From: Ulva prolifera
Lineage: Eukaryota > Chlorophyta > Ulvophyceae > Ulvales > Ulvaceae
Direction of reading: 5' to 3'
DNA length: 64,000 bases
Assembly: GCA_023078555.1 (NCBI GenBank)
Contig: CM041200.1
Location: 9,482,356-9,546,355, forward strand
Shown here: piece after piece, positions 35,601 through 46,699 of the stretch
Layout: each line of letters begins with the position of its first letter
Numbering within the stretch: position 1 is the first letter of the stretch
The notes under the pieces: generated by a model
What the model was told of the DNA's origin: nothing
What the model saw: only the letters and a program-made list of their open reading frames with translations
The model's database searches: none
Translations under genes and position numbers: made by a program

Positions 35601-37210
35601 ATGCGAGATGGGGCGGGAGATCAAGCAGGCGGATCCCCCAGATCGTGACGCCGTGCTGTTTGTTGACATACAGTTGTGCAGCATCCCCCCCTGCAAGTGA
35701 GTGGTGAGGCCTCCAAGGGACACAATTCACTGCGTTTTCCAGAAAGCAGAGCGACAGAGATGGGGAGGGCTGAACACACCGAGACCGAACAGCAGAACGA
35801 CTTCCCCGGCCTCTGGGTTTGTAATCTTGTTCCCATATGCTTTGTCCAGGGCCTTTCCTGCAGGGGAGTTGATGAAGCTGGTCTTGTCCTCGATCGCTGC
35901 TGCCCTGGCTTCTTGGATGCTCATCAGCAGCCCCGGTTGCAGCAGGAGGTCCTTCAGTGAGGCCTCTTCACCAAAGTAGAAGACAGAGCGGACTGGGACA
36001 CCCTTTCCCGTGAGGTCGACATCGAACCGTGGCTGTGTACATCCAGGTGTGCCACAGGTGTCCTCCAAGTGATGCTGATGGTCACTTGGATCAAGTTCAG
36101 GAAACAGTTCCCAGCACTGGGGACAAACGTGCCGCGTCACGGACGACACATCCGGGACATCCAGCACTGCCTTGACGAGGTGGAACGAGGGTGGGAAAAA
36201 GTTGCCATCAGGTAGCAAGAGGTAATGTATGAACCTGCACCATGTATCGACGACCACGTCTTGTATGCGAAAGAGGCTCTTCAACTGCGCAATCCACATG
36301 CACACCGTAAGTACGGTGAGGACGCTCCCGGTGTATATGTGTTTCTTTCGTTGCTTATGCCACCAGGCTCCTGAGCCCTTCCGGGCCCCGGTGGTGGGGG
36401 GGGGGGCTGTCGACGTCATCGTCCTGCAAGAGGGATACACATGTGACCTGGGAAATCAGCACGCCAGGGGAGACACGACGTAACATGCCCCGATGTTAAA
36501 GTTGCCACACCTTGGACCCGTCCGTGCTGTATTCTGATTCGGACGAGGAGGGGATGGAAGAAGCGCCTGAGAAGTAGGAGTCCGAGTCTGTATCCCGGGC
36601 GGGGTACTCGGCCTCGTCGATGTCGGAGGGTGGGGGCAGCTGTAAAATCACGCGAATTAGTGCAGTAGCTGCAGATGCAGGTATGGGCAGCCGCACCGCC
36701 CGGCCTGGGTCCACAGCGGGCCCACACATGGGCCACATCAGTCACTGTCAGACCAAACAACAGCAGGCAAGGCACGCGGGCCTAGAGCGCCGGGATGCAT
36801 GGAGGGGTTCGCACAGCGAAAAGGTCGTCAGAGTTGGCGGGATGGTTGGGGTGGCAAGCCAGCGCAGGGGGTATGGGCTGTGGCGAAGAGGGGCCAGCCC
36901 CATCGGGAACCCCGCTGACGTCAGCCCCAAGGGTAGCGGAGGAGAATGGCGTAGGTGGCCGCGAGGATGGACCTGCCCCATCGTGGCCACCAGCGGCTCC
37001 CTTGGCACGGGCCGCGGGGGCCCTCCTCAAGGGCTTTTGGCAAGGCTCATAGTGGTTTTGAGCGGTGGTATGTCTGACGAACTTCTCACCACAGGCTTGA
37101 CACTGGAATTTAAGTGTCTCCTTCCCCACACGCTCTGGACGGAGTAGACGCTTACAGTTAATCTCTCCCATCAAGGCATCGACCTCATCCCTCGTCCTTC
37201 TGGATGCCAT
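32700..37210 (-). CDS. EnSpm/CACTA-type (TNP2, Transposase_21-like) transposase, copy B
   Basis: The start chosen is MASRRTRDEVDALMGEINCK at 37,208-37,210. In order: a zinc-finger-like segment FQCQACGEKFVRHTTAQNHY; a Pro/Ser linker; an acidic Ser-rich exon near 36.5-36.65 kb (DTDSDSYFSGASSIPSSSES); a helical block SVLTVLTVCMWIAQLKSL; the cysteine cluster VCPQCWELF...CGTPGC; and LKDLLLQPGLL. Then come TIWGIRLLDLPPHL and PLGVVEGPSEPTCMASILES (about 35,480-35,690). The core exon (about 35,198-35,390, donor GTGCGT) carries SVWPVLCCVEGDIPWLEK (Asp 35,304-35,306) and GHTAKRACFRC. Next are LLGVKGSPLFSILSYFKF and FFRLGVAHVFLLGVLMDFW, then LLHNLPWKPSELPIRKVFEQ, the late box LEFWIERMVQLLKRLI (near 33.7 kb), and a C-terminal module with YEGRYVIDVDAVPCQLVPV. 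The order and spacing match copies A and C, but residue identity is low, so it is a different family. Frames are open throughout; splice sites are only partly resolved. Confidence 0.78.
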
Positions 37211-37527
37211 CTCCAGCGGCCGGCAGAAAGGGGTGGAAAGGCTACCTGAGTCTCTGGCACCTACTGTGAGGACAACCGCATTCAGGTCGAAAGAGTACAG
37301 CGACACGTACACAGAACGCCTGGCCGCCACGGCGACGGGACGTGCGCCGGGATATCGAGGCAGACCGGTATTCAAAGGCAGACACCGCAACGACGCTTGA
37401 CTGCCTTACCAGTGAAAGCGCGGCACAGCACAGCATGCCAGGACAATTATGTCTGATACTGATTCACAATAACACCTACTGCCGTTGCGTCTCTTAGTGT
37501 CTAAACATCTACGTCGATTACCGCAGT

Positions 37528-39905
37528 ATGACCAAGCTCCAGTTTACATTTCATCGCGCCTCGCCGGTCGTGATCGAGCAAGAGGTTGTAGATGATGTAG
37601 AGGATGTAGAGGACGGGAAAGGGATGCTCGATGTGCTGGTGAGCAACGCATGGAGCAGAGGCGCCGGCGTCGACGGTTTAACTCTGGCGTCGACGGTTGA
37701 CAAGGACAGCACCGTAGACATCGACAGTCAAGATAAACTGAAGACTTGCGTGTTGTACTTCTTCAAGAAAGGCACCATAGCCGGTGTGCTTGTGTCGCCC
37801 GTGCTCGTGAAGCCGCTGGGGAAAGGGAGAGGGAGCTTTGCAGCAACGCCGACAGCGCAGGGCACTGCCTGTTCCACCGCCACGGTTGCGGGCGAGGATG
37901 ACGAGAAGTGGAAGCGCATGAAGGATGGGGTGCTGATGTGGACGGCAGGGATGGAGAAAAAAGTCGCTCGCATGGCGGAGGCTGACAAACAAGGAAAGCT
38001 GGTGGCTGCACTCGTCAACGAGGAGGCCCCAGCAGACGAGAGGATGTACCCAGGCAGCATGCTGACGAAAGGTTACGCGGACGCGCTGAGGAAAGCAGCA
38101 GCAGGGGTGCGACAGCCATGTCAGAATAACAACGTGCTTGGAACATGTCGTCCGCGGTCAGCCCTCCAGCACCCGTGGCTGCCGACCTATTGTGTGAGCT
38201 CCTGGATCCTGTCCGTGATAATACATGCGTGCAGTCTTTACTGACAGATCTTCTGTACAGGACGGAAAAACTGGCCCTGGTTACGTCGCTGCGAGGAATA
38301 TCAGCAGCGCTTTCTACAGTCAGATTGGCTGTCTCAGCAACAAGAACAAACAGTGCGCTGCGCAGCTTAATGCTTAAGTTTTCGACGCTTAAGTTTTCAA
38401 CTTGTTTTGATGCAGCTGGGGTGTTGCGTCCCGGGCCCGATATGGGCAGCCTGAGGGGCGTTTACCGAGTGTGCAGAAAGTTTCCGGGACGGGCGTATGA
38501 CCACAACGTGGCGATGCGAAGGAAGGAATCGTATCGTAAAGAGCCCCATCTGCTCGCGGCACTGCACAAGGCAGCGGAATCCAAGGTACGTCCTTCTCCT
38601 TGGTAGGGGCTGGAGTAGCCATTCGCCGAGTGGCCACTCGGCGCGGTGTCATGCATTGTATTGCACTGCACGCGGCTGGAGTAGCCATTCGCCGAATGGC
38701 CACTCTGTGCGGTGTCATGCATTGTATTGCACTGCACGCGGCTGGAGTAGCCATTCGCCGAATGGCCACTCGGTGCGGTGTCATGCATTGTCTTGCACTG
38801 CACGCGGCTGGAGTAGCCATTCGCCGAATGGCTACTCCAGCGCGTCATGCATTGTATTGCACTGCACGCGACGTACCAAGAGCCTGTGCAGTTCACCTTT
38901 AGCGGAGACCGGACCCCAATAGACCACGAACCATTGAAAACGCCCGAGGCATGGGCATCGGAGGACGGCGTGTATGTGTGCGAAAATCTCATGGCAATCA
39001 CTGGGGCCCGACGCGCTATCGAAGGGACCGCAGACTCGCCCATGAAGCCTGGCAAGAGACCAAGAAAGAGTGGGAAGGTACTTCCACCTGACACCCTGTA
39101 CTGACTACGCCACTAATGTGTTCTACCTGTGACATCGACCGAGACAAGCAGGCGCGCCTGCAGGCACCTACCGCAAACAAGGCATCGAGACAGGGAGGTC
39201 ATCCCAACACAGGACGGCGCAAGGTGCTCGACGATCTGCCATCCCCACCACGAGCACTCCTGCGACGATCAAGGGCAGACCAACCCGTTCATGATAACAG
39301 TGAACAGCAGCCGGAAGCGGACGAGGCAGATCCCGCCGCGTCGGATGAAGAGGCCGAACCTGATCAGCCTGCGGACGCACGCAGCCCCTCACCGGAGATG
39401 GAAGTGCAAGCCATGGCACCGGTACGGCTTCTCCAGATAACTGCTTGTGTCTGAGATCTCTGTCCGTGGGTAATTGCCCCGTCCAATGCCCTGCCAGCTG
39501 GAAGAGCTCTTGCGCGATGCAGAAGTCTCAAGACGCGATCGCGAGGCGAAAGGCCAAGGCCGACAAGAAAGCTGACGAAGAAGCACGTGATGAGTTGAAG
39601 ACAAAGATTATGGAGTACGAGATTCGGCTGGCGGCATATCGGCCCACGAGTAAGAAACCGGAAGTGAAGAAACTAAAAGATGATATTGCGCTATTCACGG
39701 TACGTCAATCTTGATTCGATACAGTTGATACTACATTTAACACCAAAGTCTGTATTAAATCATTGCTTGCATATGATTAACCCATACGACGAATGGATCC
39801 CAGGTGGTCTGGGAGACACGGATGATTGCCGCTGACTCATGCATCTGGTCATGCCTGCAGGCGGAGTTGGTTAAGATCCAAGACTCCTTATTGCTTTACA
39901 AGTAG
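37528..39905 (+). CDS. Transposon partner gene B, divergent from transposase B
   Basis: It starts 318 bp from transposase B, on the opposite strand, with MTKLQFTFHRASPVVIEQEV. Exon 1 (37,528 to about 38,105) includes an acidic DDVEDVEDGK patch and a helical segment (KWKRMKDGVLMWTAGMEKKV). Further likely exons are: about 38,163-38,370 (ADLLCELLDPVRDN); about 38,410-38,585 with RKFPGRAYDHNVAMRRKESY, ending at a GTACGT donor; about 38,877-39,075 with PMKPGKRPRKSGK, followed by a GTACTT donor; an acidic exon near 39.3 kb (EADEADPAASDEEAEPDQP); a charged exon ending near 39,700 (AIARRKAKADKKADEEARDE); and a short last exon from 39,861 (acceptor CCTGCAG) to TAG at 39,903-39,905. No known domain was recognised. 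The layout parallels partner gene A. The intron at about 38,586-38,876 is filled by a 66-bp minisatellite. Confidence 0.5.
38608..38841. repeat. 66-bp minisatellite with a palindrome in every unit
   Basis: Units start with GGCTGGAGTAGCCATTCG at 38,608, 38,674, 38,740 and 38,806. Each carries the odd palindrome centred on CATTCGCCGAATG. In the last unit the palindrome is perfect with 17-base arms (38,807-38,823 and 38,825-38,841). The array lies in an intron of partner gene B and shares its palindrome with the locus at 1407-1439. Confidence 0.9.
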
Positions 39906-41000
39906 CGAAGGCACTTCGGGCAACACAGGGAAAATGCCAGAGTGGCCTACCCTGGTGCGCCACTCACGTGGGTGCACCGGTAGAGGGTGTGCTATTGTGT
40001 AAGTCATTGGGCTTTGCTTGTTTTGTCATGCAACAGGTGCCTACATGTTGCACAACTGCCAAGAATTGCTTCTGGAATTTCTCATGGTTATTCCTAGCCC
40101 CAAACAGGCCATTCTGGTTGTGGTGGCCCAAACAGGTTCACCTTATGGGTGCACCAATTAACTGGGTGCACCAGGTATTGGTGAGTCTGTTTTGTACGTT
40201 GTCCAAAACGAGTGATCCGGCAAGACCAGTCGTTTGGAAACACCTCATTATGCCCTCGGTTACTATGCATCACGTTTCCAAGGTCACATACCTGCAAAGA
40301 ACTTGTGGGCCTGGGTTCTGGCACACCTTATGAGCGCACCTAGATGGTGCACCCATGGGTACGCTGTCTTTGGAACACCACCATGGACAATGTAGTTACA
40401 TATGCTCATGCAACTCAAAGTGATTCGATGATGGCCTTGGAGCCCATCGAAGTCGCATTGCCTTGCATAGAGATGTTTGTTTGCAGCGTAGGCCAGCTAA
40501 AAAAATTACCGCGCCTGACTATACTGCTTGCATATTATATGCAGATCTGTGTCGACCCCCAATCCACAATCAGTATGTTTACATGTATTGGCGTACATAT
40601 CCATGTGTTGTTCGCGCGTCGTGTCATGTTTACTCCACGGATGCAGCATGTCTCTGCCGGTACGACCCATCCATGCACGTTCACGCTCACATCGTCAACT
40701 TTCATTTTGGTGGAAGGCAGAGAGCTGCATTGATAGAGTGAATGGAAACGTGGCATGTTCTGCGGTGTAGTGCCATCGTACGGTGGCTTTGAGTGCATTT
40801 GAATAGTCGTGTGTTCTCTGCGCATGTGTTTGGTGCTCGAGCTGCGCCCGCAGCAGGTGGATGCACCGGCTACATCAAGCAGCTGCCTTGTGTATCCTCT
40901 TCCAGAACTGAAATTGCTATGAACGATGTTTGGCGCCATCGCGGCGGCCGCTTGTGTGCTGAGCTTCGGCTTGCATTCGGGTTTCAGTGTCTCTGTCCAG
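39906..41000. other. Inter-element spacer
   Basis: No gene is recognised. The motif GGGTGCACC or its complement recurs at about 39,969, 40,147, 40,164 and 40,347, together with GCGCACC/GGTGCGC, suggesting a degenerate inverted-repeat element. Open frames at 40.3-40.9 kb lack domains. Confidence 0.4.
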
Positions 41001-44000
41001 ATGCCTAAACGATCTGTTGAAGTCAGAGATTCATTTATTCAGCTCGCAAATGGTCAGTGGTGGTGTAAGAAGTGCGGTGGTAAGCCGTTCTCTTCGGGTG
41101 ATAATCTGGCACGCCATTTGGACACGGACGTTCACATTGATAATGAGCTGAAGATTCGGAACAATGAAGCTGAGTGTCATATCCCACCCATCGTCCGTCC
41201 GCGGGTGTTGGAATCTTCTGACAGTGAGGATGATATCAGAGAGGATGCTGAAGCCCGCCATTGCTCATCTCCGTCTCTACATGTTCCACCACCAAGCCCT
41301 TCGCGAATTAGCCCAGCATGTGACTCTCATGCAGAGGACGGCGATCCCGTTGAGTCACCATCGGTGCTTCGGAAACCGCCAGATGATTTGGTGCGGGCCG
41401 TGGAGGCCAGTACTGGAATTCCCTTCGGAGCGATACCAGAGGAGGACCACCAACCTGAGAATCCGGCAATCAATGCGTCAGATGAACATGCAAAATCGTT
41501 CACAGACTTTGATTGGGGATATGAAGTGATGGTGTGTCCACCATATGTGCAAGGGATTGAAACGAGCTGCCCAACATATTATCCGTGAGTGCTATAGTTA
41601 CCCATGCTGCAGGGACTACATGACATGTTGACATTTGTAGAAGATGAAGGCCGCCTGCGTGGGGGTGTTGTTCCAGATGCATCCGCTCTTGTTCGGAGTG
41701 CATTGCAACAAGGCTTCATGCTGGACAACAGCATATCACTCGCTAGTCTATCAGCCGAGCTAGCCGACAAGATGGCACAGATGAAAGCCAATTGTCAGAA
41801 TGTGGACGCGCCTCCGCCTCGTGCTAAGACAATTCGGTGGTACCAAGACAATTTGAACGAGCCAATTGCAGATAAGAGCACAGTCACAGTGCTACAAGCA
41901 TCTTACTGTCTTGCATGGTTGAAATTGAAAGGTGGTATGACGACGCAAGCGCTGAATTATTTGTGCCGTATGCTTGCCTCGGGCGGCTTTGTTCAAGGCA
42001 GCAACAATATCATGCCTCGGTACGCCTTCGTGCTCATCCACCTACACTGCGTGTATGTACTTGTGTATATGCGTGTGTGTTTTGAGTAGCTTCGACTCAC
42101 ATTTCGTTGAGCATCGATGAAGTGCAGGTCTGAATACTTGGTGAGGGGTATCTTGTGCATGCAAGGCCCCCATGATTACGCGTTTGATTTGTGTGACAAC
42201 GGCCAGTGTCCTCATGTGTACGGGAAGCAAGTGAAGATGAAACAAAGGCTACTCCGTCCCGGTGAGCGCTGCCCAATCTGTGGGAATCATCGGTATCATA
42301 TGAGGAATCGCCAGATTCATCCCGTGCGAAGGCATGTTCCCGCATGTGCAGTGTCTTTGAACAGATAGGTGTTTGCGCAGCAGGCGTTTAACAAGTGCTC
42401 TGCGAATGCAGTGCATACGTGTTGAAGTTGGAGGATGCTATCAATCATTTGTTCGGCGAGCCAATGTTTGCTAGATTCGCAGGGACTCGCAGCCTGAGCA
42501 TGATGGACTCACCGCTGTACGAGCGTCTAGATAGGGCTCATGGCGGCGCTTTGACAGCCTTGTCGTCTTCACATGACAGTGTGACTGTAGATGCAGCAAC
42601 ATCAAACGTGCGTGAAGACGTGGACGAGGTAGGCGGTCCATCGCACCACACTCAGTTGCCTGCTCATAGTGATGTTGCAGAAGATGACAATGTGACGCCA
42701 GATCCAACCGACGAGATCATGACAGGAGACAATGACACCATTGCCTTGTTCTTTGCGTTGTTTGTAGACGGTGTTCAATTGCATGATCATGGCCGGGCCA
42801 CCACAACTGTGGTGGGGCTGAAATGTCTGGATCTACCGGGATTCATGTGCAATTCTGATCTCTCGTGTTTTCCACTGGCATACATCGGGGGGAAGAAAGA
42901 GCCCACTAACCTCAGCCAATTCATGACGCTGCTGCTACAACAGTTCAAGGACCACGAAGCATTCGGGTGTAGAGATGAGCAAGGTGAGAATCGTGATTGA
43001 TATGTATGCACTGAATTGAGCGTGAACATGTATTGTCTGTGACAACTGCACAGATGTGTGACAATTTCGAAGGTATGTAGTTGCAGCATGTTTGTTGCCC
43101 TGACTTTTGCACCCGGGTACCTTCGTGCAAGGCATGTGCAGGCTCCATCAAGATCACAGGGAAGCCGATCAGGGTTTGGGATAGCTTTCGAAAACGATTC
43201 CGCCACGTCTTCCCGATTCTCGTGTTTGCGTTTGCTGACACACCGGCCAGGCGCTCATGGGCTTTGACCATTGGACATACAGGTTGTAGTGGTTGTGACA
43301 AGTGTGGTATCAGAGGCGTAAAATTTACATCAGACGGCATCGCGTTGACTTCGACATCATTTCTTGGATACATCTCCAAGTGCCCTGTGGTGTTGTTGAA
43401 TTCATCCAAGGTAACCCCTATCATAGTCTGTGTGGTGCAAGCCCGGGTGGCTGGCGTCGTGATACTCCCTGCCCGATGTGAGTAGTCTGGTGCATGTGCA
43501 GAAATGGGTGGCTGAAGAGATGCGGTTTGGATCGAAAGGCGAGCCTGATCTCGCGGCTCTACGACGTGTGCTTGTGACTGATGACATGCATCGGCTCCGC
43601 AGCCAATCGGCCGAGTTGGAGTCCGATGCTGCATTGGTGAAGCATCCCCTTCCAGCTGCAGCACAACGTGGCGGCGCCTTAACTGCCAATCCAAACTCAA
43701 AGGAACAGATTCTTTTAACAAGAGGTGATCCTACACTTATTTCGTATGCACTGGGCTGCTCCCGTGCATGTTCACTGAACAAACAACATGCCCGAGCGAC
43801 CAGTCTAGACTGCAGCCATGGTCAGATCTCCCACAGTGATACACCTTGTGAATTCCTTGTGATACACCTCTAAGATTACTCGCAGACGTTGCATTGTGCT
43901 CACTATCAATACCTTAGATGCTATGCTTATTTTGCTGGCATGATTTAAATGCCCATTGCCTGCAGACTGCGCTACATTCTGGAAGGCTCGCCACCGCGCT

Positions 44001-46157
44001 TTCAATGAGGAACACATTGGACTCGGATCGCGTGGAGTAAATCCCTTTCAGGCATCTGGGCTTCGCAGTTATGAGTGCGTTCGATCCTGGATGTCCACAA
44101 CCACTGCTGACGCAGTGCCTTCACTGGTCTGTTGGTGTCTTCTAAATCCCGTTGCCACTATGCATGCAGCTTCCAATCTACATTTGTTGATCCTTTGTCG
44201 CATTCCATCTTATATGGACTACTGCGGGGGTTCATGGCATTCATCTGCAGCACGGGGACCCCACTGAAAGTGAACGGGCAGAAGTTCCATCTGCCACAGA
44301 GTTTGCAGCGCAAGATGAGCATGCTCATGTCTATGATCGAGTACCCAAGCGCATACAACCGACGCCCCCCTCCGCTATGGTGCGTTACACGCGACATGGC
44401 AAGTGTTAATTTTACCGTCCCGTTGTGGACGTAATGACAAGTCCGAATATTCGCACTTCTCTTGCAACCAACACACTTCCCTCGCTACCAACACACTGTG
44501 CTGCTGCTGTAGCGAAGTCTCCGTCTCCAAGTGGATGTTCGAGGAATGCAACACGTTCCTTGAGATCGCTGGAGCCATGGTTTTCTACCACTTCCGTGAG
44601 GAGATCCATCCTGGCATCTTGAAGATGTGGGGTCATCTGCGGAAGTATGCGTTGTATTTCCTGCACTACCGACCGGGACAGCATACCATAGACCAGATTC
44701 GAGCAGCACAGCGAGAGATCTTCCAGTTTGCAGAGTATGCTGAGAAGAACCTTGAGTCATCCTTGCTGACAATGTTGGTACACAGGTGCTTTGCCCATAT
44801 TCCTACGCAGGTGGAGGCATCACTTCCAGGGGCTTTCATGCGCGAGGACTTTGGTGAGCGCATGGTGCGCTGGACCAAACGTTTCATTAAAGGTCACGCA
44901 ACGCTCAGGGCGGCAGAATCTTCTGCCGCCGTGTGCCTTACCCAAATGAGCCTACGGATACACCTGAACGAGAATCCAGGTGTTGATGATCCATTGAACA
45001 ACATTAGAGAGAATCCACCTGTTCGGCCTGTGGACAAAGGGGATGACTACGGAACTGCACTGCATCATCTGGCCCCTGCGCATACCGGTGAAGACCGAGA
45101 CGAGGTCTGTCCACGTCATGATCATTGTTATACTGCTGCCATTGCCCCCATGATGATGGACATGGACATGTGAGTGTGCATACGTTCACGATAGTTGGGC
45201 CACATGTGGGCCACTTCGACTTGACTTCAACCATCCCGTACACGATATCGTAGGAACCAAATTTTAATTTTTCTCAACAAATAGCTCGATAGGGAGGATG
45301 TTTGGGCTATGGCATGGTCCTTGAGCCCGGCGTTTGCATCGTACCTGTGGTACGATAGGGCATCAGACAGCTTGTGCCAAATCAGGTTCAATATTCAAGT
45401 TGAATGCCAAACGAATGATTGTGTCTGAATGTGATTGAATCATACCTTGTTGCAGATGACAAAATTCGTGGAAGCTCTAGACAACATGAATGACGCAAGG
45501 CAGGCTCACAGGGTCAGCGGTGAGTTGGCCATTGCTGGTGTTCTCACCAAGACAAAGATGAAAGGGACATTTGATGGCACCACTGGAGAAACAGTGTACG
45601 ACAACAATGAGAAGCCCGAAGTCTTCAGCTCAGACACGGCTACCATTCAGTCCGGGGCTTGGGTGGTGCGGACTGAGGCAGGTTGCCTATCTCACAAACG
45701 GCAGAAGACAGACAAGTACGTGTACATCCCGTTTAGGGCTGCAAGGGGAATCAACCATTGTGTCATGAAGATAGACCAGCTACTGCTGGTTCGCCTGAAG
45801 GGAATGTCATGGCGAGGTGAAGAGGCAAGGATTGCCGTAGGCACCTTGTGGGACCGCCTCGCCATCAGGGAAGGGGCAGGTTTAGAGGTCACGTACAATG
45901 ATGACCCAACCCGTGGCGCTTGTTGTGTTCCCAGGGTATTGTACTTGAGTGCTGCAAAGAAAGCTAAAGGTCGGCGGATTGCAGTTTATTTGAGACAGGT
46001 CCACTGTCCATGTGCAATCTACCCCGGGCCACCAGGCGAGACTTTCATTACCGTGAGTAAAATGGGCTTTCATGGGCGTAGAGATTTGCTAGTGACTGGC
46101 TCCGATGTGCGAGATGGAGATAGCGATGATGAGGATGATGCAACTGAGGTTGAATAA
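41001..46157 (+). CDS. EnSpm/CACTA-type (TNP2, Transposase_21-like) transposase, copy C
   Basis: The start is MPKRSVEVRDSFIQLANGQW at 41,001, just after a possible acceptor. The finger WWCKKCGGKPFSSGDNLARH (C2H2 spacing with a following His) opens the protein. The next exon, ending at 42,019, carries VLQASYCLAWLKLKGGMTTQ. It splices in phase to 42,128, where FDLCDNGQCPHVYG...RCPICGNHRY forms the cysteine cluster. Then come GLKCLDLPGFMCNSDLSCFP and GGKKEPTNLSQFMTLLLQQF (about 42.8-42.95 kb), and the core HVFPILVFAFADTPARRSW (Asp 43,237-43,239) with GHTGCSGCDKC. A clean in-phase splice then joins LRSY to DFQSTFVDPLSHSILYGLLR near 44.2 kb, the best match in the window to the TNP2 dPMHnlflG motif. 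Next are ILKMWGHLRKYALYFLHYRP, then REDFGERMVRWTKRF near 44.85 kb. The C-terminal module (about 45,457-46,157) ends in an acidic tail with the stop at 46,155-46,157. This copy has the longest continuous exons and looks the least decayed. The junctions after 41,582 and before 45,457 are unresolved. Confidence 0.78.
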
Positions 46158-46420
46158 ATTGATTTAGTAGATCTGTGTACCTCGGCTTGTACGATACGAC
46201 ACTGCAGTCAGCTAGCACATGTGAAACACTAATTGTGATTCCATTCTCCAACGAGCCTGAATAGACACACATTTACAGCCATCCGTGTTTACTCCTACGC
46301 TGCACATATGGAAGTCATATTCACAGTTGTACAACATATGTTGCGAGATACCTCTCACCCACAGCGGCACACCCCTTGGCTCTCGTTACACTATTGAATA
46401 CACATCATGTCACCTGCACA

Positions 46421-46525
46421 TCGTGTGCATAAAAATTCAAAATTTTTTGGGTACCTAAATGTATCATAAATAGTGTTGTAAACGGTAATATCGTATTAAA
46501 AATTTTTGAATTTATGTGCACACGA
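46421..46525. repeat. AT-rich inverted repeat, 28-nt arms
   Basis: Arms 46,421-46,448 and 46,498-46,525 both begin TCGTGTGCA when read inward and are roughly 85% complementary, with a 49-nt spacer. It lies between the stop of transposase C and the start of its partner gene. It could be a 3'-end structure or the end of an element. Confidence 0.6.
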
Positions 46526-46699
46526 AATGCGAGCGTAATGGGGCGACCAGCTTCATGGACCCTGTGGCTACGAGGGTGTTGATCCGCACACGGCAGCGCT
46601 CTTTCGAATCCGGGACATGATCACAATGCCCTATTGATGAAACATGCAAGTCGAGATGAGCTGCGTCATTATTAGACCTTTCTCGTGTAGCACAGCAAG

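Noticed and set aside
22978..46157. Assignment of the three transposases to the Kyakuja-Dileera-Zisupton group because of their cysteine clusters
   Set aside because: I see none of the KDZ hallmark motifs, whereas the GDIP/ADTP core, dPMH-like and late ERM blocks follow the TNP2 order.
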